The position numbers and the translations under genes are program-made. A stretch of 64,000 nt of DNA. Source: Ctenosaura bakeri (taxonomy: Eukaryota > Chordata > Lepidosauria > Squamata > Iguanidae). The stretch is taken from contig CAOLHI010000256.1 of the NCBI GenBank assembly GCA_948474755.1, forward strand, positions 1-64,000. Reading direction: 5' to 3'. This document shows positions 52,437 to 64,000 of this stretch, piece after piece. Numbering within the stretch: the stretch's first letter is position 1; each line of letters begins with the position of its first letter. Below the pieces are notes generated by a model. That model worked only from the letters and a program-made list of their open reading frames with translations, was not told the origin of the DNA and made no database searches.

Positions 52437-54582
52437 TTTATTTCAATTCATTAAGAGCGTTTTCCTGATGCATACCAGAGCGGTTTGGGGATCAGGATGG
52501 CAGGGGAGGGAGAGAGACAGAGCCAACACGGAGGGCCACACATAGCCAAGATCACTCTGCCCCACCCCAACCAACAACACAATGATTCTTGAAATATACT
52601 TGGTGTGTGGAGACAAATTATCTCCTGGCATGATTGGGGTTCTTTTTGGTGGGGAGGGGCAGGGAGAAGTCAGAAACACAACTGCAACATTTTTTCCCAG
52701 GAATGGAGGGGAAAGGAACAAAGGGTTTAGCAGATTGTCCCGGGTACTAATGAGTGCCCCCTGTAGCATTACACAGGAACTGACAATCACAGCAGCAACA
52801 CATACACACACGCTCACACATACAAACACACACAGCCTTTGACCCACCCCTGCTTCCCCTCAAGTGGCCTCAGAAGGAGATGGAGACACAGCCCATTCTA
52901 GACGCCCTCCCTCTGTTCAACCAGTCTACAGAATAATAAAGTTGAGGCGCCTCTGCTCTGTGCTGGTCGGGCGAAGGAAGCAGGGCTCCGTTTGATGCCC
53001 CGTATGGCACTCCTTCTGGAGCAGCGTTGCACATGGGAGGAGGCTGGAGTGTGGAGAGAAAAGGAAGATCACGCGTGGAAAGCTGTGATGGTACAGGTTG
53101 TGTCGGTTCAACCCGGTGTGATGAGTGCTGTCCAGTGGCTTGTGGGTGTCCGTCCTCTCCTTTCCAACCCTTTCAAGCAATGCACATTGTTAGTGTGTGA
53201 GAGAGAGAGAGACAAAGAAGAAATACAGAGAGTGTGTGTGTGTATACACATTCTGTGTCCTTTGCAGAGTCAGTTGTCACTTTTTCTACCCTCCTCCTTT
53301 TGAGTTCTTCTTTGGGTTGCCATTGTTCACAGATGAGGGAAGGGAGAGGCTTTAAATCCACAGTTCTTAATCCATGAAGGCTTTTGCTCTTCCTAGATCT
53401 CCAAGGATGTAGGCCAAGAGCCCTAACCCTGTCAAGTCAAATCATGTCTTTTGAGAAAGTTTTGAGACTCACAGACTCCTCCAACGGTTTCCAGGTTCCC
53501 CTTTCACAGTAGGCTGCCTTGGCTGCTTTAAGGCTCCCCTCCCAGGCATGATGCCTCAAAGGGACTCCATGCTGCCTGCAAAAGGTGGTCACTCTCTCTC
53601 TCTCGGCATTGGGAGTGTACAAGTATAGTCCGCTCCCCCATCTTCCAGTAGCATGGTCCAGCTTTGCTTTTTAGATCCAGCTTTGGTCTCTGACCTCAAA
53701 TTAGTGGTATTCCTCCTTGCCCCCAGGGATGGAGGAGACAAATATATTCCTGGTGTCTCAATCCACTCCCAATTTAGCAAAGGGCTTCACTGATTCCAAC
53801 CCCACCCCACTCCCCAGGAAGAGAAAGGGTTGGTCCCAGCTGTCAGGGTGCAAGGGGGATGGAGAAGATTGAATCAACATTTGGATGCTGGGATGAAGGG
53901 TCTATAAACAGAGATAGCTTTAATTTAAAGGGCAGTGTGCCCTCCCTCCCCCACCCCACCAAAAAAAATTATTTGTACGGGCCTCAAGAAGGGCCTGCAC
54001 CCTTTCTTCCTAGGCAGGAAAGAGATTTATAAGTCAAGATGAGGGTGAGGCTAAAATGTCCCAAACTTGACATTCCATTCAGAATGGGATGGGTATTTAC
54101 TGTGCTAAGTATGGGAAAGGGCACAAAACAAACCCTCACAACTTTGGAGAAGATATCTCTGCCTCTCCTACCCATCCCTCTCCCATCCCCCAGTTTGGCT
54201 GCTGCTTCCCAATTCCCTCCCCTCAGGTAACCCCCCTATACCAAAATCAATAAGAATTAGCAGGTCTGGCTACTGCTAGCCACTGTGCTGCAACAGGCAA
54301 AACATACCCACCCAACTGCCTCAGAGCAATCAGGGAGCTCTTTTATGCCTCACCCTCCCCCTTAAAACCAAAAAGGGGAAATCCCTCCCGCCCCCAACAT
54401 GGGGGTAGAGGAACTTGTAATAAAGGATGCAAATCTCTCCCCTTCCTTCCATCCCCCACATAGCCCAAGCTTGGCTGCCCCATTTTTGTGAGTGGAATCT
54501 TAGAGGGGCCCATTGCAAACTGGGAATACAGAACAAAGGGGGTGTGGGGGTAGTGACCGGAGGGCTAGAAGGTTCCCACTGA
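52437..54582 (-). other. EPN1: EPN1 3' untranslated region and polyadenylation signal
   Basis: The minus strand runs from the EPN1 stop (54585-54583) through about 2.1 kb of sequence with no recognised transposon, unusual for this window, to AATAAA read on the minus strand at 52442-52437. Purine-rich tracts and a CA-rich patch near 52800-52835 occur inside. The absence of MITEs and SINEs suggests the stretch is transcribed and constrained. The exact 3' end is inferred. Confidence 0.5.
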
Positions 54583-57500
54583 TTATAGCAAGAAAGGGTT
54601 GGTACTTCCCATGGTGGAAGCAGAGGTGCTGCTGGGGACCACGCCCGCAGGTGTCACACTCTGAGGGGGCAGCCCCATGGCAGGGAGCCCCATAGGTGGA
54701 ACGGCCCCCATGGGCTGAACTCCCACTATCGGGGAAACGGTGGCTAAGGGCATCCCAGGGGCCATGGGGGAGACTGACACCATAGGAGCTGTGGCAGGGA
54801 AGGCAGGAGGCGCTGGCTGGGATAAAGGGAGAACCGGGCTGACACGGAGTTGGTTGAGTGAAAGCGGGGCAGCCGCTGTTGCCTGAAAGGGGTTTGTAGC
54901 TGAGGCAGATGGGGCAGGGGCAGAGGCTGAACCTGCAGTGAATGACAAGAGAAAAATGGAGGGGGGAGAGAAGGAGGAGGAGAAGTAGTTATAATAAACC
55001 CAGCAGATCCAGATCAAACAACTCACTTTGCAGAGTTTTGAAATGTTGATTTTGGAGACTACAGCTTCCACAATCCCTCATCCAGCATGGGCATGGAGTA
55101 TCTGGGGATTCTAGGTGTTGTAGCTCCAACAAATAATGTTTTCAAAGTCTCTCCCTTTTTTACTTCCTACAGCCTGGTTCTTTTGTACCCCAAGTTCAAA
55201 TCCACCCAGGGCATTCTCCCTCACTCCCATGTTAACTTGCTACACTCAGTTTGATGAAGACTTGAAAAGCAAGGATGGCTCATTTCATTTCTGACCTTGG
55301 AAACAAGGGCTGAGGGCAGAGTGGGTCTCCGAACCTGAGCCTTCTACATCCACCACCTCCTGGTGCATTCTTTCCAGTGCAGTGAGGTGAGACTCGAGGC
55401 TGGTGGGATCTACTCTTGGGCTTATTTGTTTTTTTTACTCACAGTTCAGGATCCGCTAATGGAGGCCAGCTGCAAAAACACAGCTCAGGTAGTGCTGTGC
55501 TATGCGCCTCTGAGCACCTAATCCAGGAACTTGTGAATAGTCCCAGAACTAAGCTCCCAATTCATCTGACATAAACAAACAAACCAAAAAAAAATCTAGT
55601 TTTCTCCTCAAGCTTTTTTCAACAATCAATTTTTTTGGGAGGTGACATGAGAGATTGTAATTGTTAGATAAATGGAGAGTCAGAAAGCCTTTCCCATCTA
55701 CCTTCTGCTCATCCCTGCACTAAATCACCATGGCTCTCTACTCTGTAGCCCTTTCCTCAAAGACTACAGAAGTGCTTTACACAGCCACTTTATGTGGCTT
55801 TCAGAACTTTTTTGCTGAATTTTGCAGAATTACGCAACATAAATGGCATAAGCCTGCCTCATTTGAGTAAGTTGGATTCTCTCACTAAAGAATGTAGATT
55901 ATCCCACTGCGGTTGCAATTTTTCTAAAGCCTACCCTAAACAACAAGATCAGGGATGTGTGGTCTTCCTTATATTGTTGGATTGTAATTTCTATCAGCCC
56001 TAGCCAGCACTGTCAATGGTTAGGAATTATGGAAGCTGCTCTCCAACGCATATTCCCTATCTCTGCCACACCAAGCAAGAATACAGACAGAAGCTTCCCA
56101 CCAGCAAGAGGCTCAGAGCGGCCTTCACCCTTCCTAGTTTGTGCTGCCAGACTAGAGATAACCAAGAAGATTCTGTTTTCTGCTCTGTCCTGTCTACAGA
56201 TCAGGAAAGAAGTATATCTAAGTCTTGACATAAAATTAACTACCAACAAAACTGGCAAAGTCAAAAATAGATCAATTAAACCAGTATGTATTTTGTATAA
56301 TGTAAAGTCTCAGACAAGACCAGGAAAATTTCCCCCAACAAGGTCACTGAGAAAGATGGGTAAACCTCAAAACACACCTGGCCTTATTTATCTACGATCC
56401 TTGTCACTGGATCAGTATTGCCATGAGACTGATGCCTGATGACCTTCACTTACGGAAGAATACATCTCTAGGATACTGTATTTATGTACACACAATTATT
56501 CTTCTGCATTGTGTATTTATAACAGATTATAATGACTTCTTTGACTGAATTTAGTTTATCTTACGTCTCTTTTTACTAATGACATTATACAAAATGTACA
56601 GTAGTGTTATTTATCCGTTCTTGGCTTTGTCAGGTTTGTGGGCTGCCTACAGATCACTGTGGCCATGGAATTCAGCCATCAGAAACTTACCAGCAGGTAG
56701 GAAGGGATTGGAGGCCTTTGTGCTGCTAGAAAGGGCAGTGGGTTTGCTGACCAATGAGTCCAGATCAACAAGGGCTGCATTGGGACCCAGGAAGGACTCT
56801 GGAGTCTTGCGTGTTGGCTTGGAGGTTTCTGGGAGTGACCCGCTCATGGCTGCCATGTCAAAAGCATTGGGGCTGTCAGTTCCACCCCCAGCTCGGCAAA
56901 CAGGCACCTCACCAGCTAAGAGCGAGAGCTCACCTGCGGATGAAGGAAGAGAGAGAGATAGGGAAGATAAGGGAAGAAAAATCTGTAAGAGCAGAGAATG
57001 GGAACTGGGACCACAAGCACCAGTGCACCCAGTGGTGGCTGGAAGAGGGGGTTTTGTTGTTCACATCCAATCATTTGCATATATTCTGAAGCAGTATTTG
57101 GAATTTTTTTGGATTACAATGCTCAGAATCCCTCACCCAGCTTGCCAGATGATTCTGGGAACTGTACCCTCCAAAAGTAATTTTCCTATGCTCTGCTCCC
57201 AATACAGGCCACATAAAACCGCATGCACCAACACATGAAATCCCCAAACGACCACCAAAAGTGGGGCGTTGGGGGGGAGGGGAACAAATCCCACTGTTTT
57301 CTCATTTTTCCTCTAGCATGCAAAACCTCAGGCAAGCCTCAGGACTGAAAAAACAAAATGAAATCCACCAGCAAAATGAAGACAATAACATGCTCTCCTC
57401 AAATTCCAAACAAGAATTATACTAGCTCTTAGTCTGCCAAACCCAAACAGGAACTGGCTAGTACTGAGGACAGAAAGAGAACCTAAGCAGCTGTGTTGGA

Positions 57501-60500
57501 GAATCCTCCCGGCCACTTGACGCTATCTGGTCTAGCACGGAACAACAAACCATAGGCCTGGATTAAACTGGGAGTCAGAGAGTCAGGGAAGCACAGGCAG
57601 GTGGGAAGTGAGCAGCCATGCAGAGGAAAGGAGGGAGCCAGAGGCAGGAAGACGGAAGAGCCATGCAAGAAGCAAGGCTCACCTGTGCTGCTCCCGGATT
57701 TGGGCAGCGCTGGGCGAAGGCTGTCGAAATCTGAGAATTCGTCCCCATCCCCGGGACCACCAAACTGTTCAAAGCCTCCGCCAGCTGGAGGGGGAGGGAT
57801 AAGGCAGAAGGAGGGGGGCAGCTGGATTAAAAGGGAGTGAGGAAAGGTACCCATATCATGCTTACCCCCAACCACAGTTCTGAGCTGGGGTCCCTTCTCT
57901 CCCTCGCATCTGGCCCACCAAGTTAGCATACCAAGGGAACCTCATTCCCAACCTATTATTGCCCCCTTTGAATCTTCTTCTCCACCTTGGAACCTCAAAG
58001 CCCCAGGGAACTCTCCGGCCTCACCTGCAGTGCCGTTGGTGCTGGGTTTGGAAGGGGATCCACCCCAGGGATCTGAAAAGGTAGATGCAGGGGCCCAAGG
58101 ATCAGGTGCTGGTTTCCCTTGGGATGCAGGAGCTGGACTGGACGACCACGGGTCTGTGGATGGGGCTGCCGTTGTCCCTGCAGAAACCCCACCTGGGAAG
58201 CAAAGGCAGAAACGCTTTTTAAACAGTCCATCCAACAGCCAGGCAGCAGATCAAGATAAGATGGCTGCAAAACTTGGAAGAGTTACTTTTGGGATTGAAA
58301 GTCTCAGAATCCCCCAGCAGATAAGACCAATGGCAAGTGCCCGCCATCAGGACAGCGGCTAACAGTCCTATGCTAAATGGACAGAGAATCTCACTTGGTT
58401 GTTTGACACCAGCCACCTGAGACCATGGCCAATGGCCATGCTGGCTATGGAATTCTGGGACTTGGCTGGCAGTTTCCCTGCATTTTAATGCAGAAAGGAA
58501 CACATGAATCTTGTTAACTCTATCAAGTCGACTTCAGCTTACAGTGAACCTGTGAATGAGAGATTGCCAAGTGTCACTGTTATCAACAGCCCTGTTAAGG
58601 TGGTGCAAAATCAGGGCTGTGACTTCCTTAGCTGAGTCTATCCACCTGTAACACGGTCTTCCACTTCTCCTACTGCCTTCCACTTTACCAAGTAAAGGGA
58701 CTCATCATCCACCTTTTCTAATGAGTTATGTCTTCTCATGGGATGTCCAAAGTATGATAGTTTCAGTTTACCTATGTTGGCTTCTAGGAGAATTTGGGCT
58801 TGATTTGCTCTAAGACACACTCATTTGTCCTTTTTAGCAGTCCAAGGTATCTGCAGAATTCTCCTCCAGCACCATACTTCAAATTTTCTTTCTATCCAGC
58901 TTTTATAATCATATGTAGAAATCAGAAATATGATCGCATGGACCATCCTGACCTTCATATTCAATGATATATCTTGACAAATGAGGAACTTGTCCAGTTC
59001 CTTCACAGCTGCCCTTCAAAGTCCTAATCTTCTTCTGATTTCTTGACTGCTTTCTCTGTAGATATTGCTGCACTACATCTCACAGCATTCCTCACTGATG
59101 AGGTTGATGAGAACTGCAGTTCAGCAAACTTCTGGAAGGCCACATGTTTGCCAGCTTTGCTCTGTAAAAATTCATGTCTGGAGTGAAGAGGGAAGGAAAC
59201 TTACTGAAGCCTACATGGCTACCTACTTTATAAAAACAGTTATACTGTGAAAATGAATTAAGCATCCTGCTCTGTTAATATGCCTTTCTTACCTTCAGGC
59301 TTCCAGGGGTCAGTGCTTGCAGATGGGGGGCCACCCCATGGGTCTGAAGGGGCTGCAGGAGGTGCTGTGGTGGTTCCCCATGGATCTCCTGTGGAGGCTG
59401 CTCCAGTACTTGCTGGTCCCCATGGGTCACTGGGAGCTGCGGATACAACTGGGGCAGGACCACCCCAGGGGTCAGCTGGAGCAGGAGGGGCACCCCAGGG
59501 GTCAGCAGTAGGCGGAGAGGTGAAGACATCAGCAAGATCCATCAGAGATGACTGCAAGGGGTGTGATGGGGAAGAGAAAATCTATCACATTTCTACTGTT
59601 CTACCTGGATCACCTCCTCACTTTTCATGCTGTCTAGCCACAGAATCCATGGGGTGTGGCAGTTAAAGAGGCAGCTTAGAACTAGGGTGACCAGAGATGT
59701 AAAATTCCTGGAAATTTTGAAGCCATGGGGAAAATCTGGATTTCTTTCCCTTCCCCTCCACAAAAAGTTTTTCCACAGAAAAACTGATATAATACAATAT
59801 TGGTACCCTTTGCAGATTGAAATACAGTTTGTTAATATGAGAGCACAACATGTGTAATGTATAACTTATTTTGGCATAAAATTATCATGCCTGCTTATTA
59901 AAACAGAGTTAATTCAGAAAATAATTACAAACTGAATTAACTTCTTAAATATTTTTCTTACATATGGATCTTCAATGTCCTGAACTATGAAGGAACATCT
60001 AAACTGTTAGGAATCTCTTTGATTTTGCCAGATTATGAGAATCAAGCAAGACCAAGAAGGGAAGAAACCATCAAATTCAGTAAAACAAATAAAATTATTT
60101 TATGTCCCCTAGAGCTCCACAATATAAGCACTCATTCCAATAAAGAGAATGGGGAAAAGGAAACCAGCATCATGAATTATAATAGCCTGAGAAGCACTGA
60201 AGTATACTATTGGATTATCTAGTGTGGGAAAAATGTCCTTTCCCCCCCTAATGACCTAGAGATCAGTACCATATTTATACCTACTGGATAGAAACTGTTG
60301 CTTACTTTCCTTGAATCTCACTGCAGACCAGCAGTCAATGGCTTACACACCGGCTATGGGCCATAACTTTGACTATCACTGCTGTACACAATCTTGCTGT
60401 ACAGTGTCTTACATAAAAGTCTAGCTGTTATATAGTTTTTAGAAATAACGTTGGAGAGACAATAAACATACTGTTCATCATAAATGTAAAAACATCTTGT

Positions 60501-61999
60501 CTCAAATATTTTATTCATCATTCTAAAGGAAAACATTCCATAAATCTTTTTCCAGGCCTTCACATCTCTAAGTGTACAAAGCTCTTATCCTCTTCATTTT
60601 ACCCTTACCACAAACCTATGAGGTAGGTAAGACTGAGATAGAGGGAGATAGGTGAAAAGTCATGAAATCATGAAAGTGAGCTTTATGATCTACTAGATCT
60701 CCCAAGTCCCAGACCAACACTCTGATCACTGTATCACAAGGACCCTAGTATCTGGCAATCAAACACATGTCACCTCTGTTTAACAGTTATGGTTGATGAC
60801 TATTTCACCCCACCTCACCTCTTCCTTAGCAGGCACCGTCTCCTTCTTGCTCTCCTCAATGGCCATCTGTAGCCGTAGGTCATCCCCACGCCGGATCCGC
60901 TCCTCCTGCAAGGGGGTCATGAGTGGGACAGAGGCATCAACAACAGGGAGAGGACATGGCAGGTAGTTACTCACCTTTAGCAGAGGGAGGCAAAGGAGCA
61001 ATCAATATGACACAGTGGCAGCTAGGACATGGGCCACATGATGTCTGAAGCAGCTGACACTACTTTCCTGCTTACCTTGTACATGAAACTTTACATTCCC
61101 GAGGATGCTCCACAGAACCAAGAATGAGCCAAGTGTTACTCTATCTTCCCAGTAAACAGTTCCCCGTCTCACAATAGGAGAACCCCAAAACCCTCATGCC
61201 TTAAAACCTGTCAATCTCCCATCAAGTCTTTCCTAAAAGGCAAAATCACACCTGTACCCCACTCCATCTAAGCGCTCTGATTCCCTGAGCTACCGGTATA
61301 TTGATTTGACTAAGTTCTGTCTTCTCATTCTTGGCTTTTCCCTTCATCGTTTGCCTGCCTGAGCCTACTCAAACAAATGATGCTTGGAAGCGTTCCTTTC
61401 TTTATTTCTCCTGAATTTGAATCTGCTTACTACTATACTTTCTCAAGCTCAGATAAATTCTCTGCTCTTCTCCTGAAAGGAATCAAGAGTCTTGCTCTGA
61501 GTTATGGCTTCTTCCTTCCAGGCAACACTCTCTATTCTCCCCTCCACCTTTGCACATTCTTCCTCTGGTATACAGCCTCAGTTCCTCGGCAGATGTACGC
61601 AAGACGTCTCAGCAGGTCACAGCTTACAGTCACAGCAACCTCAGGACGCACCGACTGACCTGTCCTACCTCCAGGCCTCCCTTGAGGGAAGGTATCTTAG
61701 GAAATCTTGATTCTACAGCAGACAATTAAAGAGGTCTAAAAGTCAAAATGGAGACCCGGCACCACCGTTGTAATCATTCTGCTTGGGAAAGGATGTGGAG
61801 AGACAGAGAATGCTGAGTTAGTGGAAAAAAGGTGTGAGGCTGGGGCCTGCTTGGGGAAAGTGGTTTAGTTGATTATTTTTGGGAGGAGCTGCTGTGAGGG
61901 AGGGGGGCACATGATTAAGAGTCTAACCTTGTCATGTTCCTCTTTGCTCAAGCTAAGGGCTAGCTGGAGCTGTAGGTCTTCGTCGGCCACTGCAGGGGG
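54583..61999 (-). CDS. EPN1: Epsin-1, 3' half (UIMs, DPW, clathrin boxes, NPF); 5' end beyond the window
   Basis: Exons in transcription order: 61999-61928, 60905-60819, 59551-59293, 58192-58025, 57784-57683, 56933-56691 and 54932-54583 (TAA). Epsin-1 is an endocytic adaptor that binds PIP2 through an N-terminal ENTH domain, ubiquitinated cargo through UIMs, AP-2 through DPW motifs, clathrin, and EH-domain proteins through NPF motifs. Seen: two UIMs ([32 protein letters not shown]); clathrin box LMDLADVF; six DPW motifs in the 259-nt exon and three in the next; [32 protein letters not shown] with the second clathrin box; and SNPFLP, TNPFQA and terminal TNPFLL. Order and motifs match mammalian EPN1 rather than EPN2 or EPN3. 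For the first exon, the acceptor giving [12 protein letters not shown] is preferred because mammalian EPN1 has a similar PP-containing linker; an AG 10 bases downstream would need another phase. The ENTH exons and first UIM are not in the window. The last two exons and the 3' UTR are free of obvious disruption. Confidence 0.93.
58505..59010 (-). mobile_element. BovB/RTE-like LINE reverse-transcriptase 3' fragment in an EPN1 intron
   Basis: Minus-strand frames read [20 protein letters not shown], then [18 protein letters not shown], and after a frame break [19 protein letters not shown]. This order matches the C-terminal part of RTE/BovB-type ORF2. Stops and shifts show it is dead. The tail block on the plus strand (GACTTCAGCTTACAGTG) resembles the Sauria SINE tail, as expected of partner elements. 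Confidence 0.75.
59060..59165. mobile_element. Short MITE-like repeat
   Basis: CTACATCTCACAGCATTCC, then GAACTGCAGTTCAGCAAAC and TTCTGGAAGGCCACATGTTT, match the TCCAGATGTTGT-type family in degraded form. Confidence 0.4.
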
Positions 62000-62800
62000 C
62001 TGGGGGGGAAGAAACACAACATAAGAGGCATGGAATGAAGCTTGACACAGTGAAGGTAGAAAAGATGGAGGGAAGGAGGGAAGGAAAAGATGGACAGACT
62101 ACAGACACTTCCATTTGACACAGCCATTGCCACAGTTGGTTGCAAAAACCCTTTCCAATTAAACACCCCCTGGCTGCTTGGATTCTCAGTCCATACAGTT
62201 GCCCTTAGTATTGGTTCAAATATTCCTTAAGAATAGAGATTACAGCACTCAGAATGCCCTATTCATGCAGTGGCCATGCTGGCTGGAGGATTTTGTGATC
62301 CAACTGTACTTGGGAGCCACTTTTCCCCCCTGGACCACCTGTTTTTAGAAAGGAGCATCCACAAAGTATGCACTCACCCCCACCCCTCAGCTGTTATCTA
62401 TATAAGTTGTTTTATATGAACAAAAGAAACCTGTACCTGGTACTTATATTCAGGAACAAGATACCTGACTGATATATACCAGGAGTGAGAAACTGATGGC
62501 CTTCCGAGATTGTTTAGGAGTCCATCTCTCACCATTCTTCACCATGCTGACTACAGCTGATAGGAGCTAAAATCCAACAACATCCAGAAGGCCATATATT
62601 TCCATTTCTAATGACAGGGGCAAATTACATCAATTTGTGAGAGAACAGTTCCAGAATTTACCCATTATAAATCCTCAGGAGGGTATCCCATATTATTTTG
62701 CTATCTCAGGGTGCCAGTATGGGACACGGCAACCAAAAGGGCTGAATCTGGATGCAAGGAAGCAACATTTTTGAAAACTGCTCAAGCATGATGTCTCCCC
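62000..62800. other. EPN1 intron with degraded MITEs
   Basis: Palindromic MITE remnants lie at about 62235-62335 and 62490-62600 (CTTCCGAGATTGTTTAGGAG; CCAACAACATCCAGAAGGCC). No exon for the first UIM or ENTH domain is visible here or to the window's end. Confidence 0.5.
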
Positions 62801-62819
62801 AGAAACCTGGGCGATGTCG

Positions 62820-63625
62820 TGCTAGAGCAGTGGTTCTCAACCTTCCTAATGCCACGACCCTTTAATACAGTTCCTCATGTTGTGGTGACCCCCAACCATA
62901 AAATTATTTATTTATTATTTACAATGCCTCCCTCCCCCAGCAAAGGCTGCATCGCCAGCCAGGAACGGGGGGGCGGGCAGGGAGGGAAAGAGGAGCCGTG
63001 CATCTCCCCTGGGAAAAAATTCTGAGAAAATCCCCCCCCCCAGGCTCTGCTTCTGCTTCGCTCTCATTTCCGCTGGGGGGGGCAGTGTGGGAAAAGTTTC
63101 CAGAGTGTCGACCCTGGCTGGGGGGGGAGGAATCCCAGCGCCTTTGTCTTTGCGCCGGGCACAGCTTGCCCCCCAGAAAAGCACCGGCTTGCGGCCCCCC
63201 AGCCCTTCCGCAGCGCCCCCCTCCATGGCGAGTGGGGCAGGGGCCGTGGTGAGGAGGGGGCCTGCCTCCCGTGTGGCCACCGCCCCCCCAAGCTGGCCTG
63301 TCAGATGGGAGGTTCTCCCGGTAGCGGAGAAGGGGAGCAATTTCAGTCCCTTCTGAACAGGGGGCAGGAGGACGCAAGTGCGTGGCTCGCGCTTGCGCAT
63401 CACCACTCCTGCTGCGGCGACGCTGTGGCCGCACGCACTCCCGCCAAAGGGGGCAGGAGGACGCGAGTGTGTGGCTCGCGCTTGTGCACCACCACTGAAG
63501 AGGGAATGGAGCCTAAGACCATCGGAAATACGTATTTTTCCAATGGTCTTAGGCGACCCCTATGAAAGGGTCTTTCGACCCCCAAAGGGGTTGCGACCCA
63601 CAGGTTGAGAACCGCCGTGCTAGAG
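62820..63625. mobile_element. SPIN-like hAT element, 790 bp, with perfect 8-bp target duplication
   Basis: The element 62828-63617 starts CAGTGGTTCTCAACCTTCC and ends with GGTTGAGAACCGCCG; TGCTAGAG flanks it on both sides (62820-62827 and 63618-63625). The left end continues ATGCCACGACCCTTTAATAC and GTGGTGACCCCCAACCATAA, as in the SPIN hAT family known from Anolis and other tetrapods. The right end carries AATGGTCTTAGGCGACCCC, also like SPIN. No transposase is encoded. The 550-bp interior is CpG-rich and unlike the flanking DNA; long open frames in it are a base-composition effect. Confidence 0.85.
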
Positions 63626-64000
63626 TTTTAGTTTAACCAAACTCATACGGCTGTTGTCAATCTAGAATTGCCAGACTTGGGCTTCTTGGAGGAGGGGCAG
63701 GTGGCAGTTATTTAAGGCACTATTCTTACAGAAGGCCACAGAATTCTTGGAATGTGCTGGCTTCTGAGAGAAGCAGGATTCCCCTCTGGGGCAGAGGAAA
63801 GGGTCTTTACTGATACGGCCAGCCCTGTGTTTAAAGCACTGGCCAGATTGCCACAGAGGACTAGGAATAAAAGGTAGGAAGATTTGCTCACTGGTGAAAG
63901 AGAAGGAGTAACCTGTCCTTCTGTGCCCAGGAGAGAAAGCTGCTGAATGCCCCTGCAGAGAAGTGCAATTCTCTGCCCCTCCATCACACCTTCTGAGGCT
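63626..64000. other. EPN1 intron to window edge
   Basis: No exon, repeat or RNA recognised. Upstream EPN1 exons (first UIM, ENTH domain) are expected beyond the right edge. Confidence 0.5.

Noticed and set aside
55957..56439. 160-codon plus-strand frame in the EPN1 last intron
   Set aside because: No homology recognised, composition not protein-like, no splice context; part overlaps MITE sequence.
56579..57238. 219-codon plus-strand frame
   Set aside because: It is antisense to the EPN1 exon at 56933-56691 and its flanks; the minus strand clearly encodes epsin motifs.
62915..63434. Long open frames (over 160 codons) on the minus strand, rich in Gly/Pro/Arg
   Set aside because: They lie inside the SPIN-like element in a CpG-rich core; overlapping frames on both strands are open, which reflects base composition, and no domain is recognisable.

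Overview
The window is vertebrate nuclear DNA, almost certainly from a squamate reptile (lizard, plausibly iguanian). Coding sequence is split into short exons with GT/AG junctions. The repeats are the squamate set: tRNA-derived Sauria SINEs with a BovB-like tail, 5S-rRNA-derived SINEs, CR1 3' ends, a BovB/RTE-like LINE, a Penelope-like element with a GIY-YIG motif, and many hAT-type MITEs, one of them SPIN-like. The species cannot be named from the sequence. All homology calls rest on recall of protein families; no search was run.

Layout. 1-11.9 kb: no gene seen, only layered repeats. 12.0-16.3 kb (+): a complete four-exon MPV17L-like gene. 18.0-26.9 kb (+): a complete seven-exon IZUMO2 (221 aa). 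28.5-34.5 kb (-): an IZUMO3 orthologue, tail to tail with IZUMO2, six exons firm and the last tentative. 34.8-47.3 kb (+): a third Izumo-family gene (seven exons, 290 aa), head to head with IZUMO3, with 257 bp between the two start codons. 47.3-52.4 kb: intergenic. 52.4 kb to the right edge (-): the 3' half of epsin-1 (EPN1), with UIMs, nine DPW motifs, clathrin boxes, three NPF motifs and a long 3' UTR; its ENTH exons lie beyond the window.

The notable system is the cluster of three adjacent Izumo-family sperm-protein genes. Their exon plans match almost exactly: phase-1 introns 1-5, a phase-2 last intron, and an 18-21 nt microexon that carries one cysteine pair. This shows tandem paralogy. 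The third gene has the Izumo cysteine pattern and one membrane span but no Ig domain, and an unusual tail: a Ser/Glu-rich stretch followed by five copies of an eight-residue Pro/Phe repeat. IZUMO3 and this gene share a short bidirectional promoter with a textbook RFX X-box, which fits co-expression in spermatids.

In mammals IZUMO2 and EPN1 both lie on human 19q while IZUMO3 lies on chromosome 9, so this arrangement may be close to the ancestral one (inference). The flanking MPV17L-like and EPN1 genes have somatic roles (peroxisome/mitochondrion membrane protein; clathrin-mediated endocytosis) and bracket the sperm-gene cluster.
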